A DNA stretch of 64,000 bases from Weissella tructae (GTDB taxonomy: Bacteria > Bacillota > Bacilli > Lactobacillales > Lactobacillaceae). Positions within the stretch are counted from its first letter, which is position 1. Each line of letters begins with the position of its first letter. The stretch is taken from assembly GCF_000732905.1 (NCBI RefSeq), contig NZ_CP007588.1, positions 558,001-622,000 on the forward strand. Direction: 5' to 3'. Made by a program: the position numbers and the translations under genes. The notes beneath the pieces were generated by a model. That model worked only from the letters and a program-made list of their open reading frames with translations. It did no database searches and was not told the DNA's origin. This document shows, in pieces, positions 37,169 to 46,312 of this stretch.

Positions 37169-37933
37169 GTGAACACAACACTAGCATTAAACGCTTCAGA
37201 AACGACCAAAATTTTGAATTTTTGTAGTGATGTTGGTTTGCTATTACTTGAAAGTGGGGCAGAAACATTTCGAGTCGAAGAAACAGTTGAACGTATTGGT
37301 ACTGCAGCAAATTTGCCCATATCTTGCTATTCAACCATGACCTCTATTTTTATTTCTGTCCAACATACAAGCCAAACATTATTAGTGAAAACAACATTTG
37401 GAAGTTATGATTTGCAGAAAGTTGATCAGATTAATCAGTTATCACGGGATTTCGAAGCTGGGAATATTTCTTTTGAAACCTTTGCTCAGGCTGTCCATGA
37501 TTTACATCAAACGTCAGAACCATTTCCTTTGTATCTACAAATGTTAGGGGCTGGGTTAGTCGCAATCGCACCAATGTTTGTGTTTAAAGCCGCCTGGACG
37601 GATTTAGCCTTAAGTTTCTTTATTGGGATTTCCGGATTCTTAGGTAGTAAATACATTACAAAATTAGGCTCTGTGCCATACTTGAGTGAAATATTTGGTG
37701 GTTTTGTAGTGGGGATATTAGGATTATTAGCGGTTAAATATGGCGTTGGAATCAATTCATACACCATTATTGTAAGTGCAATTATGCCGTTAGTACCTGG
37801 AGTCGCTATTACAAACGCGATTCGAGAGATTATTGCGAATGAGATTGTTTCCGGTATCGTCCGGCTAACGAATGCCATTCTTGTTGCGGGGGCCATTAGT
37901 TTTGGGATACTTTTGGCTGTTGAATTAATCTAA
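37169..37933 (+). CDS. Threonine/serine exporter, ThrE N-terminal type
   Basis: A 254-residue protein matching the PF06738 half of ThrE. A soluble N-terminal part (about 1-120, including LLLESGAETFRVEETVERI) is followed by about five transmembrane helices. A GTG start at 37169 is chosen because GGGAGGG lies six bases upstream; the only nearby ATG runs straight into a stop. The second ThrE half follows 15 bases later, so the pair encodes a split exporter. The family exports L-threonine and L-serine; this substrate is inferred. Confidence 0.87.
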   Translation: MNTTLALNASETTKILNFCSDVGLLLLESGAETFRVEETVERIGTAANLPISCYSTMTSIFISVQHTSQTLLVKTTFGSYDLQKVDQINQLSRDFEAGNISFETFAQAVHDLHQTSEPFPLYLQMLGAGLVAIAPMFVFKAAWTDLALSFFIGISGFLGSKYITKLGSVPYLSEIFGGFVVGILGLLAVKYGVGINSYTIIVSAIMPLVPGVAITNAIREIIANEIVSGIVRLTNAILVAGAISFGILLAVELI

Positions 37934-37948
37934 GGATGGGTGAACAGT

Positions 37949-38419
37949 ATGTCAATTAACGTGTTTATCATTGAATTATTGTTTGGATTTCTATCATCCT
38001 TAGGATTTGGACTCATCACTAATATTCCACGACGTATTTTACTTGCTGCGGGATTTACCGGTGCGATGTCGTGGGGTGCGTACTATATATTTAGCTTATT
38101 TACCGCATACCAAGTGGTGTGGCCGAATTTATTAGCAACAACGATTATCGGATTCTTAGGTAATTATTTCGCCCATCGCCTAAAAACACCGGCGACGATG
38201 ATTTATATTCCTAGTTTAGTTTCACTAGTTCCTGGTGGTTTAGCAGCCGTCGGACTCCAAAACTTTACAACTGGTCATAGTGCACAAGCAAGTGAGCAAT
38301 TACTAGTTGTACTATTAACAGCCGTCGCCTTAGCTGCTGGTTTCATCGTGGGGGAAACTTTGTTTAAGATGGCGTTGTCCGTTGTGCATAAATTACCTTA
38401 TAACTTCCATCATAAGTAA
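37949..38419 (+). CDS. Threonine/serine exporter, second subunit (ThrE_2 type)
   Basis: A 156-residue protein with four to five hydrophobic helices, matching the PF12821 C-terminal half of ThrE. The IYIPSLVSLVPGGLA segment is a family landmark. ATG 37949 is preferred to GTG 37940, which would sit only three bases after AAGGA. It must act with the preceding subunit. The split two-gene form is common in Firmicutes. Confidence 0.87.
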   Translation: MSINVFIIELLFGFLSSLGFGLITNIPRRILLAAGFTGAMSWGAYYIFSLFTAYQVVWPNLLATTIIGFLGNYFAHRLKTPATMIYIPSLVSLVPGGLAAVGLQNFTTGHSAQASEQLLVVLLTAVALAAGFIVGETLFKMALSVVHKLPYNFHHK

Positions 38420-38474
38420 CTTTTACTAAGAGCATCTATAACCGTTATTTTATTATTCAGGAGGATTATCAATC

Positions 38475-39647
38475 ATGACAGTTATTAATACAGAAGAGCG
38501 TTTAGCAATTTTAGGCGACTTAGTCGCTATTAAGTCAGTAAACAATAATGAAACTGAAGTTGCACAATATCTTGCGGATTTGCTTGAGAAACATGGAATC
38601 TCATCTAAGCTTGTTCCTATTAGTGAGAACCGTGCTAATTTAGTCGCTGAAATTGGTTCGGGAGAACCAGTCGTTGCTGTGACTGGTCATATGGATGTTG
38701 TTGATCCTGGGAATTTAGATGCATGGGATACAGATCCGTTTAAGATGGTTGAAAAGGATGGAAATCTTTACGGCCGTGGAACTGATGACATGAAGGCCGG
38801 GTTAAGTGCACTTGTTATTTCAATGATTGAATTGCACGCAGAAGGTAAGCCAACTACTGGAACCATTCGTTTGTTAGCCACAGTTGGAGAGGAAGTCGGG
38901 GAAAGTGGGTCTCACGCCTTTTACCAACAAGGTTATATGAAGGATGCTAGCGCACTGTTAGTTGCGGAACCATCTGGTTACAATATTGCGCATGCGCAAA
39001 AGGGATCAATGGACCTTAAGCTCGTATCTAAAGGAATCACTGTGCATAGTTCGCTACCTGAACTCGGTTATAATGCCATCAATTCATTAATTAGCATTCT
39101 AAATGAAGCAAATCTTTCATTTAGTGATCCAAAGAATCCAACGAGCCCATTGTTTGGGCCAATGGCCTTTAATGTCGATGTTTTGCAAGGTGGGACACAA
39201 GTGAATTCAATTCCCGATTTCGCTGAAGCTGAAATCAATGTCCGCACTGTCCCAGAATACAATAATGACATGGTTCTTGCAGAATTAAACAAGATCATTG
39301 CGGCATACAATACAGCCCATGCGACTGACGCGGTCCCTGAACCAGTTACCCTAGAAATTCTAATGAACGAACCACCTGTTCAAGCACCAAACGATACCAA
39401 CATCATCAAACAATCACAAAAAATTGCCAAGACATATGCTAAGGCAGATATTCCAGTGATGACGATTGCTGGTATTACTGATGCCTCTAACCTAGTACGT
39501 GACAAGGATACAGATTTCCCATTCCTTGTGTTCGGACCTGGTGATGCAACACAAGCGCACGTTATCAACGAACATGTTGGTAAGGATATGTACCTAAACT
39601 TTATTGAAATTTATATTGAACTATTCTCAACTCTTTTAACCGACTAA
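38475..39647 (+). CDS. M20 family metallopeptidase/deacylase (ArgE/DapE type)
   Basis: A 390-residue zinc-dependent hydrolase. Metal ligands and catalytic residues are visible: GHMDVVD (His72, Asp74), RGTDDMK (Asp104 as bridging ligand) and GEE (Glu139/Glu140). A dimerisation domain lies at about 175-290. It could be a succinyl-diaminopimelate desuccinylase, acetylornithine deacetylase or dipeptidase; no dap or arg gene lies nearby, so I leave it at family level. CAGGAGG precedes the ATG. Confidence 0.88.
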   Translation: MTVINTEERLAILGDLVAIKSVNNNETEVAQYLADLLEKHGISSKLVPISENRANLVAEIGSGEPVVAVTGHMDVVDPGNLDAWDTDPFKMVEKDGNLYGRGTDDMKAGLSALVISMIELHAEGKPTTGTIRLLATVGEEVGESGSHAFYQQGYMKDASALLVAEPSGYNIAHAQKGSMDLKLVSKGITVHSSLPELGYNAINSLISILNEANLSFSDPKNPTSPLFGPMAFNVDVLQGGTQVNSIPDFAEAEINVRTVPEYNNDMVLAELNKIIAAYNTAHATDAVPEPVTLEILMNEPPVQAPNDTNIIKQSQKIAKTYAKADIPVMTIAGITDASNLVRDKDTDFPFLVFGPGDATQAHVINEHVGKDMYLNFIEIYIELFSTLLTD

Positions 39648-39673
39648 TGTCAACCAAGTAGGAGGAACAGTGT

Positions 39674-40699
39674 ATGTGTACAGGGATTAGAGTAACGGCA
39701 AACAATGGGGATATTTTTTGGGGTCGTACCATGGATTTAGCCATTGGCATGTTCGGTGAAGATGCTGATGCAGGGCGTCAATTTCCTTCAAGTATTGTCA
39801 CTTATCCAAAAGGAATTGAAATAAAGGGGACCATTGACACGTGGCAATCTAAACATGCCGTGATTGGAATGGGAATCGACGATACACGAATTATGTATGA
39901 TGGTGTGAACGATGTCGGATTAGCTGGTGATGTACAAGTGTTGATGGAATGTTCTCATGATTCACAAGCTAATATTACTGGTCGTGGTCAAAAACCTGTT
40001 ACTGGGGAAGAATTCGTCACATTTATTCTGAGTCAATATGAAACAGTTCAAGAAATTCGCGACATGATTCATAGCGTAGCCTTAAGTGATGATACTGTGA
40101 CTGTTCAAGATATGCAGTTAAGTATGCCGCTTCATTATTCATTTATTGATGAAAGTGGTGACGGCATCGTCCTGGAACCTATTCATGACGGTAGTTTTGT
40201 GGTTCATGACTTTATGGGAACTATGACAAATAGTCCAACCTATGATTGGCATTTAATGAACTTAAACAATTATATTGGTATGGGTACAATTGATTTAAAT
40301 CAATCGCATACATTGAATGACAAATTTACTTTTACACCAATTGAAACAGGAACTGGATATAGCATGTTTGGTATGCCTGGTGATTATACTTCCGTTTCGC
40401 GATTCGTCAGAGCGGCCTTTATCAGTAATAATTTAGATAGTTTTACAGCCGATAAAGGTATCAATGCACTATATACTGCATTCCGTTCAGTTATTGTCCC
40501 ACGTGGATTAGAACATCCTAATGCGAAAACAACTATTACCGATTACACACGCTATTGGTCTGGTTACGATATTACTAACCGTACTGTATACGTTCAAACC
40601 GGTGAAGCACTCACTATTTTTAGTAAAACAATTGACCCAAACTTAACTCAAATCACCTATACACCTGTTCCAACACAAGACCAACCAACACCGTTATAA
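39674..40699 (+). CDS. Choloylglycine hydrolase family protein (BSH/penicillin V acylase-like)
   Basis: A 341-residue Ntn-type linear amide C-N hydrolase. Met1 is followed directly by Cys2, the nucleophile exposed after Met removal, and then GIRVTANNGDIFWGRTMD, the standard N terminus. Further landmarks are MSMFG-like YSMFGMPGDYTSVSRF and NRTVYVQ near the end. Members hydrolyse conjugated bile salts, penicillin V or N-acyl homoserine lactones; the substrate cannot be assigned by eye. AGGAGG precedes the ATG. Confidence 0.9.
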   Translation: MCTGIRVTANNGDIFWGRTMDLAIGMFGEDADAGRQFPSSIVTYPKGIEIKGTIDTWQSKHAVIGMGIDDTRIMYDGVNDVGLAGDVQVLMECSHDSQANITGRGQKPVTGEEFVTFILSQYETVQEIRDMIHSVALSDDTVTVQDMQLSMPLHYSFIDESGDGIVLEPIHDGSFVVHDFMGTMTNSPTYDWHLMNLNNYIGMGTIDLNQSHTLNDKFTFTPIETGTGYSMFGMPGDYTSVSRFVRAAFISNNLDSFTADKGINALYTAFRSVIVPRGLEHPNAKTTITDYTRYWSGYDITNRTVYVQTGEALTIFSKTIDPNLTQITYTPVPTQDQPTPL

Positions 40700-40715
40700 T
40701 CGTTTAACTCATATT

Positions 40716-40752
40716 TAAAACCCAACTTACGCCATGTAGGTTGGGTTTTTGT
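40716..40752 (+). terminator. Terminator after the choloylglycine hydrolase gene
   Basis: ACCCAACTTAC pairs with GTAGGTTGGGT, followed by TTTT. Confidence 0.87.
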
Positions 40753-40779
40753 TTGTGTAAAAATTCTGATATTTAAGAC

Positions 40780-40811
40780 TTGATATCGTTAATATGTACA
40801 TATGATATAAT
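40780..40811 (+). promoter_or_regulatory. Promoter of the ABC-F leader
   Basis: TTGATA (40780-40785) lies upstream of TGA followed by a perfect TATAAT (40806-40811). The 20-base spacing is long, but the extended -10 can compensate. Confidence 0.6.
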
Positions 40812-40844
40812 AAATGCCTAGAAACATTAAAGAAGGTGATACCA

Positions 40845-40862
40845 ATGAAGATGACAATCTAA
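40845..40862 (+). CDS. Five-codon leader ORF of the ABC-F gene
   Basis: The ORF encodes MKMTI. It is preceded by GAAGGTGAT, an 8-of-9 match to the perfect complement of the 16S 3' end. The stop codon overlaps the 5' foot of the hairpin at 40861-40902. Very short leader ORFs of this kind control ABC-F resistance genes by drug-induced ribosome stalling. Function here is inferred from position. Confidence 0.55.
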   Translation: MKMTI

Positions 40863-40902
40863 AATTTCTATGCAAACCTGCTTAGCAGGTGTCATACATT
40901 TT
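40861..40902 (+). promoter_or_regulatory. Leader hairpin before the ABC-F ribosome binding site
   Basis: The inner stem is ACCTGC-TTA-GCAGGT (40876-40890). The outer helices are TATG/CATA (40869-40872 with 40893-40896) and AAAAT/ATTTT (40861-40865 with 40898-40902). The structure ends exactly before GGAGG (40903-40907). Confidence 0.55.
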
Positions 40903-40911
40903 GGAGGAACT

Positions 40912-42414
40912 ATGTCGAACATAACCATTAAAAACATGTCATTTGCGTATGATGGCAATGATCATATTTTTAATCAAGTGAATTTAAATTTGGATTCATC
41001 TTGGAGATTAGGTCTAATTGGCCGCAATGGGCGTGGAAAAACAACGCTACTAAATATTTTACAAAACAAATTACCTTACAATGGATCTATTGAATCCAAT
41101 GTGAACTTTAAATACTTCCCACAAACAATCAACGACCCTAATATAGATGTTACTTCACTTTTAGTCGCTAATGTCTCAATTTCAGATCATTGGCAAGTTG
41201 ATAGGGAGCTTTCCTATTTAGGGATAGATTTTGATGATATCGCTAATCGTACATTTTCTACCTTATCCGGAGGTGAGCAAACAAAGCTGTTATTAGCGAT
41301 GACCTTCATAGATGATCAGTCATTTATCTTATTAGATGAACCAACTAATCATTTAGACGCTCAAACACGTCAGCAAATTATCCAGTACCTAAACCGCAAG
41401 TCTGGCTTTATTGTGGTAAGCCACGACCGATCATTACTCAATACGGTCATTGACCATGTGGTTGCGATTGAGCAGACACAATTACGTTTGTATCGTGGTA
41501 ATTTTGAAATCTATGAACAAGAAAAAGCAGCACGAGATCAATCAGAATTAGCGGAAAATAGCCGATTAAAACATGACATTCAACGTCTGTCTGAGACAGC
41601 GCGTGAAAAAGCGCAATGGAGTCAAAATCGTGAAAAAAGTAAACTAGGTAGTCGGACAGAATTTAATAGTAAAAACCGGGGTGATAAGGGTTTTGAAGGC
41701 GCACGTGCAGCAAGAACAATGAAAAAGGCGAAATCATTGGTTAATCGTAAAAATGATGAGATTGCGCATAAAGAAACTTTGTTACAGGATATCGAAACCG
41801 CGGACGTTCTAAGCATGAAACCTTTAAACTCACCACATCAAACCTTATTGTCATTTGACGCCTTTAGTGTTCAATACACAGAAAATCCTCTTTTTGAACC
41901 ACTATCATTTACACTTAAACAAGGGGATATCGTTGCATTGACTGGTAATAATGGGGTTGGAAAATCTTCTATTATTCAAGCATTAAAAAATCAAAACGCT
42001 GTCGATTATACCGGAACTATTCACATTGCTAGTCAGCTTAAAATCAGTTACGTGAAGCAAGATACCTCTCATTTAACAGGTACTTTACGTGAATTTAGTA
42101 CGAACCATGATGTGTCATATGACGAATTGCTTGGTATGCTTTATAAATTAGGTGTTCCACGTCAAGTCTTCACACAACGGATAGAAGATATGAGTGAGGG
42201 GCAGCGTAAACGTGTTGAATTGGCCAAGTCATTAATTACACCCGCACACGTATTTATTTGGGATGAACCATTGAATTATTTGGATGTATTTAATCAAGAA
42301 CAAATTCAGCAGCTCATCTTGACCGCGAAACCAACCTTATTATTGATTGAACATGATCAAACTTTCTTACGGGCTATTCAAGCAAAACAAATTGCATTAA
42401 TCCCTAACCAGTAA
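40912..42414 (+). CDS. ABC-F ribosome-protection protein, Lsa/Vga-like
   Basis: A 500-residue cytoplasmic protein with two ABC ATPase domains and no membrane segment. Domain 1 has GRNGRGKTT (37-45), LSGGEQTK and LLDEPTNHLD. Domain 2 has TGNNGVGKSS, MSEGQRKR and IWDEPLNYLD. The linker between them (about 190-300) is charged and includes the antibiotic-resistance-domain position. The start ITIKNMSFAYDG and GLIGRNGRGKTTLL resemble Lsa(A)-type proteins acting on lincosamides, streptogramins A and pleuromutilins. ATG 40912 is set by GGAGG; the upstream in-frame ATG 40870 lies in the leader hairpin. Confidence 0.88.
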   Translation: MSNITIKNMSFAYDGNDHIFNQVNLNLDSSWRLGLIGRNGRGKTTLLNILQNKLPYNGSIESNVNFKYFPQTINDPNIDVTSLLVANVSISDHWQVDRELSYLGIDFDDIANRTFSTLSGGEQTKLLLAMTFIDDQSFILLDEPTNHLDAQTRQQIIQYLNRKSGFIVVSHDRSLLNTVIDHVVAIEQTQLRLYRGNFEIYEQEKAARDQSELAENSRLKHDIQRLSETAREKAQWSQNREKSKLGSRTEFNSKNRGDKGFEGARAARTMKKAKSLVNRKNDEIAHKETLLQDIETADVLSMKPLNSPHQTLLSFDAFSVQYTENPLFEPLSFTLKQGDIVALTGNNGVGKSSIIQALKNQNAVDYTGTIHIASQLKISYVKQDTSHLTGTLREFSTNHDVSYDELLGMLYKLGVPRQVFTQRIEDMSEGQRKRVELAKSLITPAHVFIWDEPLNYLDVFNQEQIQQLILTAKPTLLLIEHDQTFLRAIQAKQIALIPNQ

Positions 42415-42439
42415 CACGAACACTAACAAGATTGATACG

Positions 42440-42476
42440 AAAAAGCTCACCATAAATATTTATGGTGAGCTTTTTT
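42440..42476 (+). terminator. Terminator after the ABC-F gene
   Basis: AAAAGCTCACCATAAA pairs with TTTATGGTGAGCTTTT around TAT, with six T. Confidence 0.92.
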
Positions 42477-42518
42477 ACATACATCCCTAAAAGCGTAAAT
42501 TGTCCAAAAAGTACGATA

Positions 42519-42546
42519 ACGTTTTTTTAATTAACGAAAAAAACGT
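42519..42546. promoter_or_regulatory. 10-bp inverted repeat upstream of the WxL gene
   Basis: ACGTTTTTTT and AAAAAAACGT are separated by eight bases. It lies about 95 bases before the WxL start codon and could be an operator or simply an AT-rich hairpin. Confidence 0.3.
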
Positions 42547-42639
42547 GTAATCACACTTACAAAACATAAATTAGAATATGAATTAGGCATTAATTGTATT
42601 GCCATAAATTTTTATTGCATCACATGGAGGGTTTTAAAT

Positions 42640-43365
42640 ATGAATACTAAGGTATTACTAGCAAGTGGGACTATTCTTGCAGTTTTGGCTGGGGGCGCAG
42701 CCGTTCAAGCATCAGCGGCAGAAGTTTCAGCAACAACATCACACAACTTGGTAACGTTTATCGCTGGGGACGATTCAACGGGACCAGTTGATCCTACTGA
42801 TCCTACACATCCGGTTGACCCTGAAGATCCAGAAAATCCAGGTACTGGTAACAAGGGACCTTTGTCATTGGACTACGTAACAAACTTTAAGTTTGGAACA
42901 CACAAGATTTCTGGACAAAACCAATCTTACGCCGCTAAGAATGTTAAGTCATACATTCAACTTAGTGACACACGTGGTACAAGTGCTGGTTGGACTTTGA
43001 AGGCCACACCTGGAGAATTCAAGTCAGCAGCTGGAGATGTCCTAAAGGGAGCAACTGTTTCACTTGGTAAGGGAAACATGATCACTGCTGGAGACGCTAA
43101 GGCACCCGAAGCAGTCGCTACAGCATTAACTGCTGGAGAATCAAGCACAGTTATCAAGGCCGCTAAGGGTACTGGTGAAGGAACATGGGTTGACCAATTG
43201 TTCGACAAATCTGTTACACGTGATGACGCACCAAAGGAAGACCTTGGAGCAAACGAAGTTGTAAAGTTGAATGTTGTTGGTGGAACAGCCAAGGCAACAA
43301 GCTATACAAGTGATGTGAAGTGGTCTTTGGAAGATACACCAATGGATGACGCACCAGAGGCATAA
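42640..43365 (+). CDS. WxL domain surface protein
   Basis: A 241-residue secreted protein. Residues 1-27 form a signal peptide (hydrophobic core LLASGTILAVLAGGAAV, cut after ASA). A Pro/Asp-rich linker (PVDPTDPTHPVDPEDPENPG) joins it to a WxL domain (about 75-240). Both WxL motifs are present: GWTLKA near residue 117 and KWSLED near 228. WxL proteins bind peptidoglycan non-covalently. It heads a locus with a DUF916 protein and a larger WxL protein, the standard Csc-like arrangement. Codon bias suggests high expression. Confidence 0.93.
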   Translation: MNTKVLLASGTILAVLAGGAAVQASAAEVSATTSHNLVTFIAGDDSTGPVDPTDPTHPVDPEDPENPGTGNKGPLSLDYVTNFKFGTHKISGQNQSYAAKNVKSYIQLSDTRGTSAGWTLKATPGEFKSAAGDVLKGATVSLGKGNMITAGDAKAPEAVATALTAGESSTVIKAAKGTGEGTWVDQLFDKSVTRDDAPKEDLGANEVVKLNVVGGTAKATSYTSDVKWSLEDTPMDDAPEA

Positions 43366-43422
43366 TCACCGAAATCGTTATATTTAGAGTAATTTTATAA
43401 AAACTAACAATTTATGATTAAC

Positions 43423-43466
43423 AAAAGCCTCCTAACGCCTTATTTGTGCAGTTCAGGAGGCTTTTT
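43423..43466 (+). terminator. Terminator between the WxL and DUF916 genes
   Basis: AAAAGCCTCCT pairs with AGGAGGCTTTTT across a 21-base loop. It probably lets the first WxL gene be transcribed more than the genes after it. Confidence 0.8.
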
Positions 43467-43489
43467 AAATTTTAAGAAAGGAGTCTATT

Positions 43490-44518
43490 TTGAAAACAAC
43501 ATATGCTCGTATTATTCCGTTTGCCATTAGTCTTTTAGTAGGGATTTCTACTATGCCCATGATTAACGCTGACGACGCAACATCAAAAGGTATGGACTTT
43601 GGTGTTCGTGCTGTTAAGCAAGACAATCAAATGTCAGATCATACTTATTTTGATTTATCTATGAAAGATGGACAAAAACAGACACTACCTGTTGAAATTT
43701 CGAATGCCAGTGACGACGAAATGAAAGTAAAGGTAACCGTTGTTGACGCAACAACAACATCTATTGGTGATGTACAATATTTGACTACCAATGATTATGA
43801 TAAAGCCAAAGGACATCGTTTAACTGATATTGTTGAAAAAACAAATCAAACAATTACGATCCCAAAAAATGACACTGTTACTGTTAACATCATGGTTAAT
43901 TCACCAAAGAAAATGTATGGCAATATTTTAGGTGGTATTCAAGTTGAAAAGGTTATGCCTGAAAATGCACAATCAGAATCTGATGACGAAGGGATTAGTG
44001 TTCGAAATTCATATTCATATGTTATTGGAACACAGTTACACTACAAAAATTTACCCAAGGATCAATTTGATTTTTCTCTTGGAGAAATTGGTTTAACTAA
44101 AGTGAACTATCGTAAAAAACTTTCTGTTGATATCAACAATGACAATCAGAAAATGATTAGCAAAGCCAAAACTGAAGTGAAAGTATCCAATGTCCGTAAG
44201 GATGGTAGTGTGACAGATCCAATTCTGAAAGACACCATCAAATCCGGTAGTTTTGCGCCCATGAGCACACTTCACATGCCACTTGACCCAGATAAAATCA
44301 AGGTTGGGGATTACCAAATTGATGTTACGATCACGCAAGGCAAGCAAAAGAAACATCTCGTCAAGAAATTCCATATTTCTACTGAAGATGAAAAAGCTGC
44401 AGAAAAGGATAGTGTCAAAGACAGTAATATTAATTGGGGAGTCTTAGCAACAATTCTTGTTATTTCACTTGGCGTGTTTGGATTTATTATTTGGGAATTA
44501 AAATATAAATCACGCTAA
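43490..44518 (+). CDS. WxL protein-interacting anchor protein (DUF916/DUF3324)
   Basis: A 342-residue protein with a signal peptide (about 1-27), an extracytoplasmic DUF916 domain (about 35-155) with the typical YFDLSMKDGQKQTLPVEISN, a DUF3324 domain (about 160-300) and a C-terminal membrane helix (about 314-334) followed by basic residues. Family members display WxL proteins at the membrane face. The start is TTG: AAAGGAG lies six bases upstream, and no ATG fits. The third gene of the locus follows after 28 bases. Confidence 0.9.
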   Translation: MKTTYARIIPFAISLLVGISTMPMINADDATSKGMDFGVRAVKQDNQMSDHTYFDLSMKDGQKQTLPVEISNASDDEMKVKVTVVDATTTSIGDVQYLTTNDYDKAKGHRLTDIVEKTNQTITIPKNDTVTVNIMVNSPKKMYGNILGGIQVEKVMPENAQSESDDEGISVRNSYSYVIGTQLHYKNLPKDQFDFSLGEIGLTKVNYRKKLSVDINNDNQKMISKAKTEVKVSNVRKDGSVTDPILKDTIKSGSFAPMSTLHMPLDPDKIKVGDYQIDVTITQGKQKKHLVKKFHISTEDEKAAEKDSVKDSNINWGVLATILVISLGVFGFIIWELKYKSR

Positions 44519-44546
44519 TGTATGACAGTAGAGGGGGAATGATAAG

Positions 44547-46211
44547 ATGATTCAAAGTAAATATATGATCCGATTAGTATCTGGATTAATTGTTGGACTT
44601 TCGTCATTAATCTTGATTGTACAATCCATCAATGCTGCGGATACACAGGCACAACGCCAAGCTACATCACAGGTCAAAACAAGCGAAGACAGTTCATCTA
44701 CTACGGCCATATCTGAGTCAAAAGATGTACCAACAAACAAAGAACCATCCGAAAAAACTAGCTCAGTAAGAGAACTCAAACAGACAATAGCTGAACCAAG
44801 GAAATCTGAGTTTCCTGCAGAACCGTCAGGTGATGGGTATAGCTTTTTAGGATTTAGTGTATTTGCTGGTTTTGTACATCAACCTCAAAGCCAGAACGTA
44901 TTAATGTCCGATAGGTCTGTTGATATAGAAGCACGTTTGGCCCCTAGTCACGTCCTGAATGGTTTCTTTTCTACAAAAGAAAATTGGGAACTATACATGT
45001 CTTCTGATGGTACGAATTATAAAAAGGTTGATTCAAGAAGTACTTCCAGTCTTGCGTTTTTTACACAAACCTATGACAGAAATTTAACTTATTCAAAATT
45101 AGGTATTAAGACAACAGGAACTTACTACTTCCAATTTAAAGTCAAAACGCCGATTGCTCTTGGTCTAGGGTCATACCATACTTTCTATAGTGATCCATTT
45201 ACGATTAACGTCGTAAAAGATGAAATTACAGCTGTAGGTATTTCCATTGACCAAGGTTCACAAGGGGAAATGCTTAAAAACGATGAAAAAGACTTCTCTG
45301 CTACACTAAATCCAACAACTTCCACAGATAAGATTACTTGGGCCAGTTCAGATGACTCAGTTGCCAGTGTTGATGCTAAAACAGGTACCGTAAAAGCACA
45401 CAAAAAAGGATTTACGGCAATTTCAGCCATCGCTAAAAACCGTGCTGGGACAACTGATGCAACTGTGGCATATGGTTTAACGGTTACCGGAGGATTGGAC
45501 GATGTGACTGTTGATGAAGGGGATCCAGCTATTTTTGTCATTAGAGGATTACAAACAGATGTGACGTACGAAACAACTTGGTATCGTCAAAAAGGAAATG
45601 TACAAGATCCTAAGAAAGATGAAGTGCTAACCGCAAATGATGAGCATACCGTTAATACACATAATATGAAAATCATGAATCCAACAATGGCGTTAAATGG
45701 GTCACAATATTATGCAGGAATCCAAGCGTTTGTTTCAGCCGAAGACGAACATGGAAATGTCAGCAACACACCAGCTGGCGATCCATTCTTCACTGATACA
45801 GCTACCTTACACGTTAACCCGGTTCCACCTAAGTTTGTTGCAGTAGGTGACTTTGATTTTGGAAGTATCAAAATAAAAGGAAGCGATCGGAGTAAGCATT
45901 ATCCAAAAAATCAAAATATCATCATTAAAAATGCGGGGCATAAAGACTGGACCGTTATGGGTCGTCAAAAGACGCTCTTGAAAGATTCCGCGGGTACTGT
46001 TATTCCGATGTATTTCCAAAATCAAGCATTAACTTCTGACTACATGCATATTGGCACTAATAAAGACGACCACGTCATACATGGGGTCGATACTGACATA
46101 TTGTCATATAAGTCGAACGAAGGTTTCAGTCTATCTATGCCCGAAAAAATCATCGCTGGCCATTATGAATCTGAAATGCAATGGCAATTAGCAGACGTTC
46201 CCAGCCAATAA
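44547..46211 (+). CDS. Large WxL protein with a Big2 domain
   Basis: A 554-residue secreted protein. A signal peptide (about 1-32) is followed by a Ser/Thr/Glu-rich linker to about residue 90, an unassigned region, a bacterial Ig-like Big2 domain (about 228-312, with TWASSDDSVASVDAKTGTV) and a C-terminal WxL domain (about 425-554). The second WxL motif is MQWQLADV at the end; the first is degenerate (DWTVMG, Val in place of Leu). Together with the two preceding genes it probably forms a cell-surface complex used in adhesion or polysaccharide binding. Confidence 0.88.
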   Translation: MIQSKYMIRLVSGLIVGLSSLILIVQSINAADTQAQRQATSQVKTSEDSSSTTAISESKDVPTNKEPSEKTSSVRELKQTIAEPRKSEFPAEPSGDGYSFLGFSVFAGFVHQPQSQNVLMSDRSVDIEARLAPSHVLNGFFSTKENWELYMSSDGTNYKKVDSRSTSSLAFFTQTYDRNLTYSKLGIKTTGTYYFQFKVKTPIALGLGSYHTFYSDPFTINVVKDEITAVGISIDQGSQGEMLKNDEKDFSATLNPTTSTDKITWASSDDSVASVDAKTGTVKAHKKGFTAISAIAKNRAGTTDATVAYGLTVTGGLDDVTVDEGDPAIFVIRGLQTDVTYETTWYRQKGNVQDPKKDEVLTANDEHTVNTHNMKIMNPTMALNGSQYYAGIQAFVSAEDEHGNVSNTPAGDPFFTDTATLHVNPVPPKFVAVGDFDFGSIKIKGSDRSKHYPKNQNIIIKNAGHKDWTVMGRQKTLLKDSAGTVIPMYFQNQALTSDYMHIGTNKDDHVIHGVDTDILSYKSNEGFSLSMPEKIIAGHYESEMQWQLADVPSQ

Positions 46212-46235
46212 CATGCTAATTTCTTACGTTAGTAT

Positions 46236-46244
46236 GGTATAGTT
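46236..46244 (+). promoter_or_regulatory. Extended -10 promoter of the Mga-like regulator
   Basis: TGG followed by TATAGT (46239-46244). Just upstream, CATGCTAA and TTAGTATG form an imperfect inverted repeat that could be an operator. Confidence 0.5.
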
Positions 46245-46312
46245 GGGGCTTACACACAGCTAATGGTTATTTTCGTCTAAATTGTACCTTTGTGAGAAAG
46301 TAGGACATAAAT

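Noticed and set aside
40870-40911. N-terminal extension of the ABC-F protein
   Set aside because: The in-frame ATG at 40870 falls in the leader hairpin and lacks a ribosome binding site; GGAGG directly precedes 40912.
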